Notes: generated by a model from the letters alone, not told the origin. A stretch of 53,948 nt of DNA from Zavarzinella formosa DSM 19928 (GCF_000255705.1 NZ_JH636442.1:538362-592309), one strand, 5' to 3'; counted from the first letter of the stretch, positions 41,485 through 52,252 are shown. A program made the numbers and translations.

Positions 41485-43554
41485 ATGGCAAAAGATCCCT
41501 ACAAGTATTTTCGGATCGAGGCCCGCGAACTCCTGGACGGTCTTTCCCAGGGGATCATCGACCTTGAAAAACAGGGTGTCAGCAAAGAGTTGATCGGCCG
41601 GTTGCTGCGCATCGCGCACACCCTGAAGGGGGCGGCCCGCGTGGTCAAACAGCGGGAAGTTTCCGAGGCGGCCCACCATATTGAAGAAGTGCTGTCACCT
41701 TTCCGGGAGGCCACCGTCCCTTTCCCGAAGGAACAGGTCAGCCGGCTTTTGGAACTGGCCGACGCCTGCGGCGAAAACCTCAAATCCGTCTTTTCAACAC
41801 CCGAACAGGCGAAACCCTCCGAACCGCCGCCAGAGGCGGAGGGAGCGTTCACCAATGTTCGCGTGGAAATCGCGGAAATGGACTCGCTGCTTTATGATCT
41901 CGCGGATGCGGCCAGTCATATGGGGGCACTGTTCCAGGAAGCCTCGACGCTTGATTCCATCACGGAAACGGCCGGCAAACTGGCGACGGAACTGGCTTCA
42001 CTGTCCGGAGTTGCCGATGACGGCAAACGATTGCTCGCCGGCACGGAGTCCTCCACGGCCGACGAATTACACGCGGCGTTGAAGCGGAGCCATCGGGTCT
42101 TGCGCGCCGGCCTTGACCGCGCGCACCGTGATCTCGAAGCCATCCGCGACCGGGTCAGCGATCTGAGGTTGCTCCCCGCGAAGACGATTTTCGCCTTGAT
42201 GGAACGCACCGCGCGAGATGCGGCCGAGACGCTGAAGAAACGAGTGATTTTTGAGGCCGCCGGTGGTGAACATCGACTGGATGCCCACGTTTTGCTGGCG
42301 CTGCGGGACGCTCTCGCGCATGTCGTTCGCAATGCGGTGGCTCATGGCATCGAGACAGAGGCGAAACGGTCTGCAAGCGGCAAGCCCTCCGAGGGCCGCG
42401 TTCGCCTTCGTGTGAACAAGGTTGGAAGACGCATTCACTTTGTCGTCGATGACGATGGCGGTGGCGTCAACCTTGTCGCCATTCAAGATTCCTTGATCGC
42501 GAAGCGGTTGCTCCCCGCCAACGAGGCGAGGGCGCTTGGGATTTCCGAAGCAGCGCAGCTTTTGTTTCAGGGAGGATTGAGCACTGCGGCCGAGGTCACC
42601 GAGGTCATGGGGCGCGGCATCGGGCTGGATGTCGTGCGGGCGACGGTCAGCCGGTTGAAGGGCGAAGTCAGTCTTCGCAGCGAACCGGGCCGGGGCACAA
42701 CGATTGAGATGATGGTGCCCGTGTCGATGGAGTCGATGGACGTGCTGGCCGTCGATGCCGGGGATTCAAGGGCATTAATACCGTTTGACGCGATTCTCAA
42801 AACGGCGAGACTGGCGAACAAGGATCTGGTGCGGTCTAACAATGGTGTGATGATGGTTTTGGACGGACAGGCTTTCCCGTTTGTCCCGCTTGCGGATATT
42901 CTGGACGGGCGGCGTCAGACCGGGCGCTCGCCGATGGTGTGGACCATCCTCGTTGTCCGGGCCAGAGGGTTGCAAGCGGCGGTGGGGGTGGACCGATTGA
43001 ACGGCGTCCGCAACGTGGTGGTCAGGCCGCTGCCGGCCCTCTGCGGGCCGGTCCCCTTGGTCGTCGGCGGAACGCTTGACGGCGAAGGCAATCCGGAACT
43101 GGTGCTTGACCCGGCCGCCCTGATCGCCGCGGTTCATTCCGAATCCGAGTCGGCGACCGAGCCGGTGGTGGTTCCTCCATCCTCCGTCCTAGTGGTCGAT
43201 GATTCGCTCACCAGTCGCATGCTGGAGCAAAGCATCTTGGAAACCGCCGGGTATCACGTCGATCTGGCCGTCTCCGGGGAAGACGCCTTGGAGAAGGCGA
43301 AGTTAAAACAGTATGCGATCTTTGTCGTGGACGTGGAAATGCCGGGAATGAACGGTTTTGAACTCCTTGAAAAGTTCCAGGCGGACCCCGTCCTGCGGCG
43401 AATTCCGGCGATCTTGGTGACCTCCCGAGCCTCGCCCGAAGACCGGCGGCGGGGAAAACAGGCCGGGGCCAGCGACCATATCGCCAAGGGGGATTTTGAA
43501 GAGGGGCATCTGCTTCGCACGATACGCCGGCTCATCGGGGGGGAATCGCCATGA
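41485..43554 (+). CDS. cheA: Hybrid CheA histidine kinase with C-terminal REC domain (WspE-like)
   Basis: A 689-residue kinase. The HPt domain has His45 in RIAHTLKGAARVV, and the ATPase domain shows the N-box DALAHVVRNAVAHG (about 275-288), DDDGGGVN and GRGIGLDVVRATVSRLKGEV. A CheW-like domain spans ~415-545, then a REC domain (~565-688) with VLVVDDSLTSR and phosphoacceptor Asp616 in VVDVEMPG. There is no P2 (CheY/CheB-docking) domain evident between HPt and the dimerisation region. CheA-REC fusions define the Wsp and other alternative-function arrays; the REC may act as phosphate sink or relay. It begins three bases after mcp and overlaps cheB by ATGA. Confidence 0.94.
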   Translation: MAKDPYKYFRIEARELLDGLSQGIIDLEKQGVSKELIGRLLRIAHTLKGAARVVKQREVSEAAHHIEEVLSPFREATVPFPKEQVSRLLELADACGENLKSVFSTPEQAKPSEPPPEAEGAFTNVRVEIAEMDSLLYDLADAASHMGALFQEASTLDSITETAGKLATELASLSGVADDGKRLLAGTESSTADELHAALKRSHRVLRAGLDRAHRDLEAIRDRVSDLRLLPAKTIFALMERTARDAAETLKKRVIFEAAGGEHRLDAHVLLALRDALAHVVRNAVAHGIETEAKRSASGKPSEGRVRLRVNKVGRRIHFVVDDDGGGVNLVAIQDSLIAKRLLPANEARALGISEAAQLLFQGGLSTAAEVTEVMGRGIGLDVVRATVSRLKGEVSLRSEPGRGTTIEMMVPVSMESMDVLAVDAGDSRALIPFDAILKTARLANKDLVRSNNGVMMVLDGQAFPFVPLADILDGRRQTGRSPMVWTILVVRARGLQAAVGVDRLNGVRNVVVRPLPALCGPVPLVVGGTLDGEGNPELVLDPAALIAAVHSESESATEPVVVPPSSVLVVDDSLTSRMLEQSILETAGYHVDLAVSGEDALEKAKLKQYAIFVVDVEMPGMNGFELLEKFQADPVLRRIPAILVTSRASPEDRRRGKQAGASDHIAKGDFEEGHLLRTIRRLIGGESP

Positions 43555-44630
43555 GAAAAACACGAGTGTTGGTCGTGGAAGATTCCCTCACGGTGCGCAA
43601 GTATTTGGTGGAATGCTTTCAAGCCGATCCCGAGTTCGAGGTGGTCGCCGAGGCGGATGATGGCAAAAAAGCCATTGAACTTTGCGAGCGATTGCGGCCG
43701 GACGTTGTCACGATCGACATGGTGCTTCCGGTGATGAGCGGCCTGTCCGCCACCGAGTACATCATGGCCTATTGCCCGACGCCCATTGTGATCGTTTCGG
43801 CATCAACCAATCGCGGTGAATTGTTCCGGACCTACGAAGCCCTCGCCGCCGGGGCCATCGAAGTCATTGAGAAGCCTCTTGACGACACCAGCAACCCCGA
43901 GTGGGAACGGAAATTGCTGTCCACGGTGAAACTTGTTTCGCGGATCAAGGTAATCACCCACCTCCGGGCGAAACTGGGACAGACTCGGAAAGACCCGCCG
44001 GTCGCTTCCTCCCTCCCTTCTCGCCAAGGGCCGGTGTCATCCTGCCAGTATCTTGCGATCGGCGCCTCGACTGGCGGTCCGCAGGCTCTGGCGACCCTCC
44101 TGCGCGCGCTCCCGGCCGACTACCCGCTCCCGATCCTGATCGTCATGCACATCAGCCCGATTTTCGGGGTGGCGTTTGCCGACTGGCTCAACGATCATTC
44201 TTCGATTCCCGTGGTCATGGTGGTCCGCGATCAGCCGCTTCCGTCGTTCGGCACTCCGTGCGTGTTGCTGGCGCCGCCGGACCGGCACCTTATTGTCCGG
44301 GAGCGAAAACTCATGCTGACATACGACCGTGAGATCCACTCATGTCGGCCCTCGGTGGATGTTCTCTTTCAATCGATTGCGGAAGAGATCGGAAAACTGG
44401 CCGCCGCCGTTCTCCTGACCGGGATGGGCCGTGACGGGGCCAAGGGACTCCTCGCCATCCGGGAGGCGGGCGGGCTGACCATTGCCCAAGACGAGGCGAC
44501 ATCGGTCGTCTTCGGGATGCCGCGAGAGGCAATTCTGCTGGGGGCGGCGCGTCATGTCCTCCCTCTGGAAGAAATCGCGACGACCATCGCCTCGCTCGCC
44601 GTTGCCGGCAACGGAGGGAAGAAATCATGA
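43551..44630 (+). CDS. cheB: CheB methylesterase/response regulator (WspF-like)
   Basis: A 359-residue protein with an N-terminal REC domain (VLVVEDSLTVRKYL; phosphoacceptor Asp56 in TIDMVLPVMSG) and a C-terminal methylesterase. The catalytic triad is seen as Ser173 in AIGASTGGPQAL, His200 in VMHISP and Asp295 in GMGRDGAKG. It demethylates receptor glutamates and resets adaptation. In Pseudomonas the equivalent WspF is the brake on the array. Overlaps of four bases on both sides (with cheA and the following kinase) show translational coupling. Confidence 0.95.
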   Translation: MRKTRVLVVEDSLTVRKYLVECFQADPEFEVVAEADDGKKAIELCERLRPDVVTIDMVLPVMSGLSATEYIMAYCPTPIVIVSASTNRGELFRTYEALAAGAIEVIEKPLDDTSNPEWERKLLSTVKLVSRIKVITHLRAKLGQTRKDPPVASSLPSRQGPVSSCQYLAIGASTGGPQALATLLRALPADYPLPILIVMHISPIFGVAFADWLNDHSSIPVVMVVRDQPLPSFGTPCVLLAPPDRHLIVRERKLMLTYDREIHSCRPSVDVLFQSIAEEIGKLAAAVLLTGMGRDGAKGLLAIREAGGLTIAQDEATSVVFGMPREAILLGAARHVLPLEEIATTIASLAVAGNGGKKS

Positions 44631-46987
44631 CCCACCGTGTGTTAATCCTCGACGACAGCCTGACCGTGCGCATGGATCTGTCGGAGGCCTTCTCGGAGGC
44701 CGGCTTTGAACCGGTCCTCTGCGCCGATCTGGCGTCCGCCCGCCGGGTCTTGGCCGAAGGTACCGTGGCGATGGCCGTCTTGGATGTGCTCCTCCCGGAT
44801 GGCGACGGGATTGACCTGCTCCGTGAGATTCGGGCGAACCCGGCGATCGCGAACATGCCCGTCATTCTCTTGTCGGCGGAAGCCGAAGTCCGCGACCGGG
44901 TTCGGGGGCTGGTGGTCGGCGCGGACGGATACCTTGGCAAGCCTTATGACTGCGCCATCGTGATCGACCGCGCCCGGGAATTCATGCGCCGGCGGTCCGG
45001 TTCCGCAGGGTCATCCTCTTCGCCTCTTGTCCTTGTCATCGACGACAGCCCGACGGTTCGGGAGGAGCTTTCCGAGGTTCTCGAATCGGCTGGGTACGCC
45101 GTGCAGACGGCGGGAACTGGAGAAGAAGGATTGCGGATGGCCGGGCAGACCCGCCCTGATGTCGTCGTGGTTGATGGTCAACTCCCCGGCATTGACGGCG
45201 GCACGGTGATTCGCCGCCTCCGATCTGAACCGGCGCTCCGGCACATTCCCTGTCTGCTGCTCACCGCCTCGGCGGCAACAGACGACGAACTCCGGGCCTT
45301 GGAGGCAGGGGCCGATAGTTTCGTCCGCAAAGAAGAAGGGACTGCCGTCGTCCTCAGTCGCATCACCACCCTCTTGCGCTCGGCGGTCGCGCCGACCGCC
45401 TTGGGACGGCAAATCTCACCGGCCGGTCCGAAGCGAATCCTGACAGTGGATGACAGCCCGACATTTCTGGACGCGGTTTCCCATGAACTCGAACAGGACG
45501 AGTACGAGGTGTTCCAAGCCCGGTCCGGGGAAGACGCGCTCAAAATACTCGCCAGTCAGCCGGTCGATTGCGTGTTGCTCGACTTGGTGATGCCGGGCAT
45601 GACGGGCGAGGAGACATGCCGGCGAATGAAGGCGATGCCGGGGGGCCGGGATGTCCCGGTGATGATCCTGACCGCCACCAAGGATCAGGAGGCCCTTCTC
45701 AGTTGCCTGAAGGCGGGGGCGGACGATTACATACCGAAGGCGCTTGAGTTTGGCGTCCTCAAGGGAAGAGTGCGGGCTCAACTGCGACGCAAGCAATACG
45801 AGGGGGAGAACCGGCTGATTCAGGAGGTGGTCTCCACCCTCCGCAAAAGCGAGGCGTTGTTAGGCGGTCTATTCGAGTCCTCGCCGGACGCCATTGTCGT
45901 TTGCGACCGCGATGGCCGGATCGTCCGGTTCAACGCCCAGGCCGAGGCGGTGTTCGGGTATGGCCGCGCGGAGGCGCTTAATCAACTGGTCGAAATATTA
46001 GTGCCCGAACGGTTCCGCGAAAAACATGAATCCTTTCGTCAGGCTTACATGGCCGAGCCGCGTCGGCGCGCCAGCGCGCCGGATCGCGATTTTTGGGCCC
46101 GTCGCAAGGACGGGACCGAGTTTCCGGCGGACATCGTGCTGGGACCGGTCGTGACGGAGGACGGCGTGTTGGTTCTTGCGACAGTGCGGGACGTGACCCG
46201 GCGGAAGGAAATGGAACTTGTCCTTCAGGCCAGAAATGAAGAGGTCCGCGAGATCTCCCAGCAACTTTGGCAGACGGCCAAACTGGCGACCATGGGGGAG
46301 TTGGCCGCCGGCATCGCCCACGAACTGAACAATCCGTTGGGAACGGTAAGCTTGGGGATCGAAGAATTGCTTTCCCAAGCCCCGGAAGGCTCGGCCGCCC
46401 GCCGGGAACTGAAAGTCATGGAGCAGGAAACGGACCGGATGGCCCGACTGGTGGCAGACCTGCTCCAGTTCAGCCGGCCCGGTCATCAACAGGTTTCCAC
46501 TTTCGAGTTGTCCTCGGAAATCGAGAAGACGCTGGAGTTAAGCCTCCATTTCCTCCGCAAACGCGGCGTGGAAGTGGTTCGGGAGTTCGCACCCGATGTT
46601 CCCTTCATCCAGGCCGATCGGCAGCAACTCCGGCAGGTGTTCCTGAACTTGATCGTGAATGCCAGCGATGCCATGCCCAAGGGGGGCACCCTGTTCATCC
46701 GAATCGGCAGCGGCGTTAGGGAGGATGAACCGGCCGCAGTCGTGTTGGAATTCACCGACACCGGAACCGGTATTCCGGCCGAGCATTTGCCCAAGATCAT
46801 GGAGCCTTTCTTCACCACAAAAGAACCGGGGAAGGGGACGGGCTTGGGTCTGGCGATCTGCCGCCGAATCGTCCAGGAACACCACGGGACGATCACCCTG
46901 ACCAGTGAAACAGGCAAAGGAACCACCTTTCGGATTGCGTTGCCCGTCCGCAACGGACATAACGGCAAACATCTGGACGCCGGGTGA
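44627..46987 (+). CDS. Histidine kinase with three N-terminal REC domains and a PAS domain
   Basis: A 786-residue protein in the position where WspR (REC-GGDEF) would be. Three receiver domains follow one another: residues ~1-118 (LILDDSLTVR, Asp in VLDVLLPDGDG, Lys in LGKPYD), ~132-252 (LVIDDSPTVR, VVDGQLPGIDG, VRKEEG) and ~272-392 (LTVDDSPTF, LLDLVMPGMTG, IPKALE). All three keep acidic pocket, phosphoacceptor Asp and Lys. A PAS domain (~405-525) and HisKA with His565 in AAGIAHELNNPLG precede an HATPase domain (NLIVNASDAMPKGG, GTGLGLAICRRIV). No output domain is present. ATGA overlap with cheB makes it part of the operon. Likely it receives phosphoryl groups from CheA and changes its own kinase activity. 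Confidence 0.92.
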   Translation: MTHRVLILDDSLTVRMDLSEAFSEAGFEPVLCADLASARRVLAEGTVAMAVLDVLLPDGDGIDLLREIRANPAIANMPVILLSAEAEVRDRVRGLVVGADGYLGKPYDCAIVIDRAREFMRRRSGSAGSSSSPLVLVIDDSPTVREELSEVLESAGYAVQTAGTGEEGLRMAGQTRPDVVVVDGQLPGIDGGTVIRRLRSEPALRHIPCLLLTASAATDDELRALEAGADSFVRKEEGTAVVLSRITTLLRSAVAPTALGRQISPAGPKRILTVDDSPTFLDAVSHELEQDEYEVFQARSGEDALKILASQPVDCVLLDLVMPGMTGEETCRRMKAMPGGRDVPVMILTATKDQEALLSCLKAGADDYIPKALEFGVLKGRVRAQLRRKQYEGENRLIQEVVSTLRKSEALLGGLFESSPDAIVVCDRDGRIVRFNAQAEAVFGYGRAEALNQLVEILVPERFREKHESFRQAYMAEPRRRASAPDRDFWARRKDGTEFPADIVLGPVVTEDGVLVLATVRDVTRRKEMELVLQARNEEVREISQQLWQTAKLATMGELAAGIAHELNNPLGTVSLGIEELLSQAPEGSAARRELKVMEQETDRMARLVADLLQFSRPGHQQVSTFELSSEIEKTLELSLHFLRKRGVEVVREFAPDVPFIQADRQQLRQVFLNLIVNASDAMPKGGTLFIRIGSGVREDEPAAVVLEFTDTGTGIPAEHLPKIMEPFFTTKEPGKGTGLGLAICRRIVQEHHGTITLTSETGKGTTFRIALPVRNGHNGKHLDAG

Positions 46988-47068
46988 CCAACATAAACTC
47001 CCTCGCCCCCGGCAAGACGGCCCCGTGACCGTCAGCCCGTGCCGATCCATCCGCCGGAGAATTTCGCC

Positions 47069-49120
47069 ATGAACACTTCCAGTCTGGGACGGTTGTTGAT
47101 CGTCGATGACGAGATTGAACTTCTGAATTCTCTGGCGGACAAGCTTGCGAGGCAGGGCTACGAGACCGTGCGGTTCTCCTCCCCCCACGAAGCCCTGAAC
47201 GCACTGGCGGGCCGGGCCTTTGATCTCTTGCTGACGGATCTGATGATGCCGGGGATGGACGGGATCACGCTGCTTCAGGCGGCTCGCAAAATCGAGCCCG
47301 ACCTGGCCGGAATCGTCATGACGGGACAGGCGACCGTGCAGACCGCCGTCGATGCGATGAAGTCCGGCGCCGCAGATTACATCTTGAAGCCGTTCAAGCT
47401 CAACGTGATCCTGCCTGTTCTGGCTCGCGCCCTGGAACTCCGACGGCTGCGATTGGAAAACCTCCAGTTGCGCGAGACCGTGGGCATTTACGAGCTATGC
47501 AATGCCATCGCCTTCACTCTCGATCATCAGACGCTTTTGAACAAAGTGATTGACGCCGCGATGCAACAATGCGAGGCCGAGGAGGCTTCGATCATGCTGC
47601 CCACCGACAAGGGGGACGAACTCCGGGTCGCCGTCATCCGGGGCGACGGGCGGGCCCACCTCGTCGGAGAACGGGTTCCCTTGGAACACGGGATCGCGGG
47701 ATGGGTGACCCGCCATCGTGAACCGCTCACGCTCATGGGCGAGGTCCGCGATCCGCGATTCTCGCCCGTTCAGGCGCGATCCGATATTCGCTGCGCGATC
47801 TCCATGCCCATGCTGGTGGGCGGCAAGCTCGTCGGGGTTCTGAACGTCAACTCAACCAACCGGCGGCAGTCGTCCACGATGGGACAGGTCAAGTCGCTTG
47901 GCATTCTTGCCAACACCGGGGCGTCGGCCTTGGAGAGCGCCAGACTCCATCTGGCTGTCCTGCGTGCGGAGGAGCAGTACCGTTCCATCTTCGAAAACGC
48001 CTCCGAAGGCATCCTTCAGTCCTCTCCGGACGGCCGGGTGCAGATCGCAAACCCGGCCATGGCGGGGATTCTGGGTTACGACTCACCCGGCGACCTCATC
48101 GCCGGTGTGCGGGACTTGGGGTCGCAAGTCTATCAGAACGGACAGGATCGCGAGGAGGTGAAGCGGCTTGTCGAGGAACATGGTCAGGTTCAGAACATCG
48201 AACTGAGAATGGTCCGGAAGGACGGGGGCCGGATCTGGGTGTCGTTGAATGGCCGGGCAATCAGAAACTCTCAAGGCAAAACCTTGCGGTACGAAAGCAC
48301 GATTATCGACATCACCCGGAGGAAATTCGCCGAGGAGTCGCTCCGTTCGGCGAACGAGGCTCTTGAACAACGGGTGCGCGAACGCACGGCGGAGCTTGAG
48401 GCAGCCAACAAGGAACTTGAGGCGTTTTCCTATTCCGTGTCGCACGACCTCCGGGCGCCGCTCCGGGCCATCGACGGGTATGCCCGGATTGTCATCAGTG
48501 ATTTTGGCCCTTCACTGCCCGACGAAGCACAAGACTATCTCCGCGATGTCCTGAGAGGCGCCCAACAGATGAGCCGGCTTGTGGACGACTTGCTTGGCTT
48601 CTCCCGCCTGAGCCGACAGCCGTTGCGTAAGCAACCGGTTGACACATTGAAGATGGTTCAGAAATGCCTGGAGGAACTGAAGCCGGTCGTTGCGGAACGG
48701 CCTGTGGAGATCCGAATCGGGGATCTCGCCCCTTGTCAGGCCGACCCGAATCTGCTCAAACAGGTTTGGTTCAACCTGCTCTCCAATGCGTTCAAATACA
48801 CCGGCAAGCGGAACCCGGCGGTGATCGAGATCGGATGCCAGTCTGATTCCTTGGGATCGACGTACTTCGTCAAAGACAATGGCGCTGGCTTCGATATGCG
48901 TTACGTTCACAAGTTGTTTGGAGTGTTTCAGCGACTCCATCGAGCCGAAGACTACGAAGGGACCGGTGTGGGGCTGGCCATCGTTCAGCGCATCGTTCAG
49001 CGGCACTTGGGGCGGGTTTGGGCCGAGGCCGAGCCTGATCGTGGCGCGACCTTTTTTTTCTTCCTCCCGTCATTGGGTTCCAACTCGCTTGAATCATCAG
49101 ACATTGAGAAGAACCAATGA
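47069..49120 (+). CDS. REC-GAF-PAS histidine kinase
   Basis: A 683-residue protein from ATG 47069 (GGAGAA seven nt upstream; a GTG at 47039 is in frame but less likely). REC at ~1-120 (LLIVDDEIELL, LLTDLMMPGMDG), GAF at ~140-285 (LNKVIDAAMQQCEAEEASIML, HGIAGWVTRHREPL), PAS at ~300-425 (YRSIFENASEGILQSSPDG), then a coiled coil and HisKA with His459 in SYSVSHDLRAPLRA. The HATPase part ends the protein (LLSNAFKYTGKRNP, DNGAGFD, GTGVGLAIVQRIV). The kinase type resembles phytochrome-like kinases. It follows the triple-REC kinase by 81 bases and likely belongs to the same transcript. Its partner response regulator is not in the window. It faces the RND permease gene with 10 bases between stops. Confidence 0.92.
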   Translation: MNTSSLGRLLIVDDEIELLNSLADKLARQGYETVRFSSPHEALNALAGRAFDLLLTDLMMPGMDGITLLQAARKIEPDLAGIVMTGQATVQTAVDAMKSGAADYILKPFKLNVILPVLARALELRRLRLENLQLRETVGIYELCNAIAFTLDHQTLLNKVIDAAMQQCEAEEASIMLPTDKGDELRVAVIRGDGRAHLVGERVPLEHGIAGWVTRHREPLTLMGEVRDPRFSPVQARSDIRCAISMPMLVGGKLVGVLNVNSTNRRQSSTMGQVKSLGILANTGASALESARLHLAVLRAEEQYRSIFENASEGILQSSPDGRVQIANPAMAGILGYDSPGDLIAGVRDLGSQVYQNGQDREEVKRLVEEHGQVQNIELRMVRKDGGRIWVSLNGRAIRNSQGKTLRYESTIIDITRRKFAEESLRSANEALEQRVRERTAELEAANKELEAFSYSVSHDLRAPLRAIDGYARIVISDFGPSLPDEAQDYLRDVLRGAQQMSRLVDDLLGFSRLSRQPLRKQPVDTLKMVQKCLEELKPVVAERPVEIRIGDLAPCQADPNLLKQVWFNLLSNAFKYTGKRNPAVIEIGCQSDSLGSTYFVKDNGAGFDMRYVHKLFGVFQRLHRAEDYEGTGVGLAIVQRIVQRHLGRVWAEAEPDRGATFFFFLPSLGSNSLESSDIEKNQ

Positions 49121-49130
49121 CTTGCCCGGC

Positions 49131-52100
49131 TCACCCTGCAATGCTGGCCGGGGGCTTGGAATGGTCGGTTTCTCCGCTATTCGTTTTTTTCCCAAACCGC
49201 AGATATAGCGGGGGCAGAAGGAAGAGATTTAAGACGGTGGAGGTGACCAGCCCGCCAAGGATGACGACGGCGAGGGGGAATTCGATTTCCTGCCCCGGCT
49301 TGTTGCCGGTGATGGCCAGGGGGAGAAGGGCGAGGCCGGTGGCGAGGGCGGTCATCAGAATCGGGGCGAGGCGTTCCTCGGCCCCCCGTGTCACCAGCGA
49401 GAGGCCGAAGGGTTCGCCTTCCTCGTGTTCCAAATGCCGGAAGTGGCTCACCATCATAATGCCGTTTCGGGCGGCGATGCCCAGCACGGTCACGAAGCCG
49501 ACGATGGACCCGAGGGACATCACCCCGCCGGTGAGAAACACGGCGATCACTCCGCCGACGAGGGCGAACGGGATGGTCAGAGCGACGAGCCAGGTCGGCC
49601 GCCACTCCCCGAAATCGACAAACAGCAACAGCACGATGCCGATCAGGGCCAGCGCGCCAAGGGCGTAGAGCTTTCGCGTGGATTCCTGCCGGGCCGCGTA
49701 TTCGCCGAGGAATTCCGGGTGATACTCACGGTCGAACGGAACGGCCTTCACCGCCGTTTCAACCTCGCCGGCGACGGAGCCCAAATCACGGTCTTTCACA
49801 TTGCAAGTGATGTCGATGCGGCGGGAGGCATTCTCCCGTTTGATTTCGTTGGCAGCGGGAACGATGGCGACCTCGGCCACGTCCCCCAACCGCACTTGCA
49901 CTCCGGCGGGGGTGTCGATGGGCAACTCTTGCACGGCCGTGAGATCGCTCCGCACACTCGGGACGCCCCACACCATCACGTCGTATTTTTTCACTCCCTC
50001 GAAGACTTCGCCGACCTTTAAACCCTTCAAAAGCGTCGAGGAGGCCCGGCGAATGTGACCGGCCGTCAGCCCGTATTTCTCGGCCGCCTCGGGCTTGAGT
50101 TTCACTTCCATTTGGGGGATCAACACTTGCGGTTCTACCTTCAGGTTGGCCACTCCCGGCACCTTGGCCATCGCCGCCTCGACCTCTTTGGCCTTCGACC
50201 TCAAGACCGCCTGATCCGGGCCGTACAACCGCACGACAACGGTGGCCCCCGAACCGGTCAGCACCTCTTTGATGCGTTCCCGCAGGAAGGTCAGCACGTC
50301 CCGGTAAAGCCCCGGATATGAGTACACGGCCGCTTCGATGAGCTTGAGCGTTTTTTGGTAGTCGGCCTTGGAATCAATGCTAATCCACAGTTCGGTGAAG
50401 TTCGGGCCGACGGGTTCGTCCGCGACCTCGGCCCGGCCAATGTGCGAGCCGAAGTTTCGCACACCCTCGATCTTTCGCAAATCCTTGCTGGCCAGCACAG
50501 TCACGCGGGTCATCGCCTCCAGCGAGGTGCCGGGCTTTTCGACGAAGTGCATCAAGAAGTCGGTCTCTTGAAAGTTCGGCAAAAATTCCTGTCCGAGCCG
50601 GGTCGCCCCGGCGGCCGAGAGGACGAACGCCGCGCTGAGAAACACGATCGCAAACGTCGGCCGACTGACGAAGAACGGCAACACCCGGCGATACTGGGCT
50701 TTCAAGAACCGGGCCACCGGAGCTTCTTTCGGCGGGGTCGTGCGGCCGGTGAGCAGCATATAAGAAAGAGCGGGCGTGACCGTGAGGGCCACGAACAGCG
50801 AGGCCATGATGGCGACGACATAGGCCATCGCCAGCGGCCGGAAGAAGGCCCCGGAGAGGCCGTCAAGGTAATACACCGGAACGAACACCAAGACGACGAT
50901 GAAACTGGCGTACACGACAGCCGAGCGAACTTCCATCGATGCGTCGATCACCACTCGGAACGGCGTGTGCGGCACGGGCAGTTGCCGGTTCAAGGCCAGC
51001 CGGCGGGCGATGTTCTCAACGTCGATAATGGCATCATCGACGACTTCACCCAGCGCGATCACCAGTCCGGCCAGCACCATTGTGTTGATGGTTGCCCCGG
51101 AATAAGCGATGACGAGCAGCGCCGCCATCAGGGAGAGAGGGATGGCCGTCAGGCTGATGAGGGCGGTTCGGATGTCATAGAGGAACATCATCAAAATCAC
51201 GACGACCAGACCGCAGCCGATCACGAGGGCGTGTTTCAGGTTGTCGATGGCCCGTTCGATGAACGTCGCCGGCCGGAAGATGGTCGGGTCAATCTCCACA
51301 TCCTTCAATCCCGGCTTCAGCAACTCGATGACGGCTTCCACCTTGCGGGTGAGTTCCAGCGTGTTGGCCTGCGGTTGTTTCTCGACGATCAGCAGCAAAC
51401 CCGGTTTGTCGTTGATGATCGCGTCGCCGATGGGGGCGCCGGAGTCGATGCGGATTTTGGCAATGTCCCCGAGCCGGACCGGCGCCCCGCCTTTGAAATC
51501 CACGACGGTGCGGGCAAGATCGTCTTCCGTGAGGATTGGCGAGACATGCCGGACGGCCAGCCGGTTGTTGGGGGTGTCCACGAAGCCGCCGGAGTCGAGG
51601 ACGGTCGCGTCCCCGGCGGCCCGGCTCACGGCGTCGAGCGTGATGCCGTTGGCCCGGAGAATGTCGGGATCGACCAGCACTTGAAATTGCTTGTCCCGCT
51701 GGCCCCAAACGGCGACGTTGGCCACGCCGGTGACGGCCATCAACCGGGGGCGGACCGTCCACATGATGATGTCGGTCAGTTCTTGCTGGCTGAGCGTGTC
51801 CGACCAGACGCCGATCTTCATCACGCGGCTAGTGGAGGAAAGGGGCTGTAAAATCACCGGCGGGCGGGCCACGGCGGGGAGCCGCCGCGTTTCGGCGGTC
51901 ACCCGTTCCTGCACCATCTGCCGGGCGGCCATCGGGTTGCTGCCGTTCTCCAAAATCATCACGATTTGCGACAGCCCGAGAACGGACTTGGACCGCAATG
52001 TTTTCACTTGGGGAATGCCGTTGAGGGCGTTCTCCAGCGGCACGGTGACGAGGTTTTCGACTTCCTCCGTGGAGAGGCCGGGGGCCTCGGTCTGCACCTC

Positions 52101-52241
52101 CACGACCGGCGGCGCAAACTCCGGGAAGACATCCAGCGGGGCCGTGCGGACCGAGCGGGAGCCGACGACCATGAGCACGACGCTCAGGGCGAGGACAACA
52201 ACCCGAAGACGGACGGAGGTTTCAATCAGGGAAGAGAGCAT
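49131..52241 (-). CDS. RND efflux permease, heavy-metal (CusA/CzcA) type
   Basis: A 1036-residue inner-membrane proton-driven pump with the usual 12 membrane segments and two large periplasmic loops. [19 protein letters not shown] near the N-terminus and LENALNGIP are characteristic of the HME subfamily, as is the TM4 motif [15 protein letters not shown], which keeps the Asp and Glu of the CzcA proton-relay pattern but differs elsewhere. In the second half, [20 protein letters not shown] is the matching TM10/11 region. Substrate ion cannot be read off; no obvious Met cluster is seen. It is the third gene of the tolC-adaptor-permease unit, with 11 bases after the adaptor. Confidence 0.93.
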   Translation of the reverse strand: MLSSLIETSVRLRVVVLALSVVLMVVGSRSVRTAPLDVFPEFAPPVVEVQTEAPGLSTEEVENLVTVPLENALNGIPQVKTLRSKSVLGLSQIVMILENGSNPMAARQMVQERVTAETRRLPAVARPPVILQPLSSTSRVMKIGVWSDTLSQQELTDIIMWTVRPRLMAVTGVANVAVWGQRDKQFQVLVDPDILRANGITLDAVSRAAGDATVLDSGGFVDTPNNRLAVRHVSPILTEDDLARTVVDFKGGAPVRLGDIAKIRIDSGAPIGDAIINDKPGLLLIVEKQPQANTLELTRKVEAVIELLKPGLKDVEIDPTIFRPATFIERAIDNLKHALVIGCGLVVVILMMFLYDIRTALISLTAIPLSLMAALLVIAYSGATINTMVLAGLVIALGEVVDDAIIDVENIARRLALNRQLPVPHTPFRVVIDASMEVRSAVVYASFIVVLVFVPVYYLDGLSGAFFRPLAMAYVVAIMASLFVALTVTPALSYMLLTGRTTPPKEAPVARFLKAQYRRVLPFFVSRPTFAIVFLSAAFVLSAAGATRLGQEFLPNFQETDFLMHFVEKPGTSLEAMTRVTVLASKDLRKIEGVRNFGSHIGRAEVADEPVGPNFTELWISIDSKADYQKTLKLIEAAVYSYPGLYRDVLTFLRERIKEVLTGSGATVVVRLYGPDQAVLRSKAKEVEAAMAKVPGVANLKVEPQVLIPQMEVKLKPEAAEKYGLTAGHIRRASSTLLKGLKVGEVFEGVKKYDVMVWGVPSVRSDLTAVQELPIDTPAGVQVRLGDVAEVAIVPAANEIKRENASRRIDITCNVKDRDLGSVAGEVETAVKAVPFDREYHPEFLGEYAARQESTRKLYALGALALIGIVLLLFVDFGEWRPTWLVALTIPFALVGGVIAVFLTGGVMSLGSIVGFVTVLGIAARNGIMMVSHFRHLEHEEGEPFGLSLVTRGAEERLAPILMTALATGLALLPLAITGNKPGQEIEFPLAVVILGGLVTSTVLNLFLLPPLYLRFGKKTNSGETDHSKPPASIAG

Positions 52242-52252
52242 GGTGTGTCGGC

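Noticed and set aside
47039-47068. GTG start for the REC-GAF-PAS kinase
   Set aside because: The ATG at 47069 has a better ribosome-binding site and places the REC domain at the N-terminus as usual.
50355-51851. 498-codon plus-strand frame opposite the RND permease
   Set aside because: Rich in Asp, His, Gly and Arg with no fold pattern, a typical antisense frame of a membrane-protein gene.
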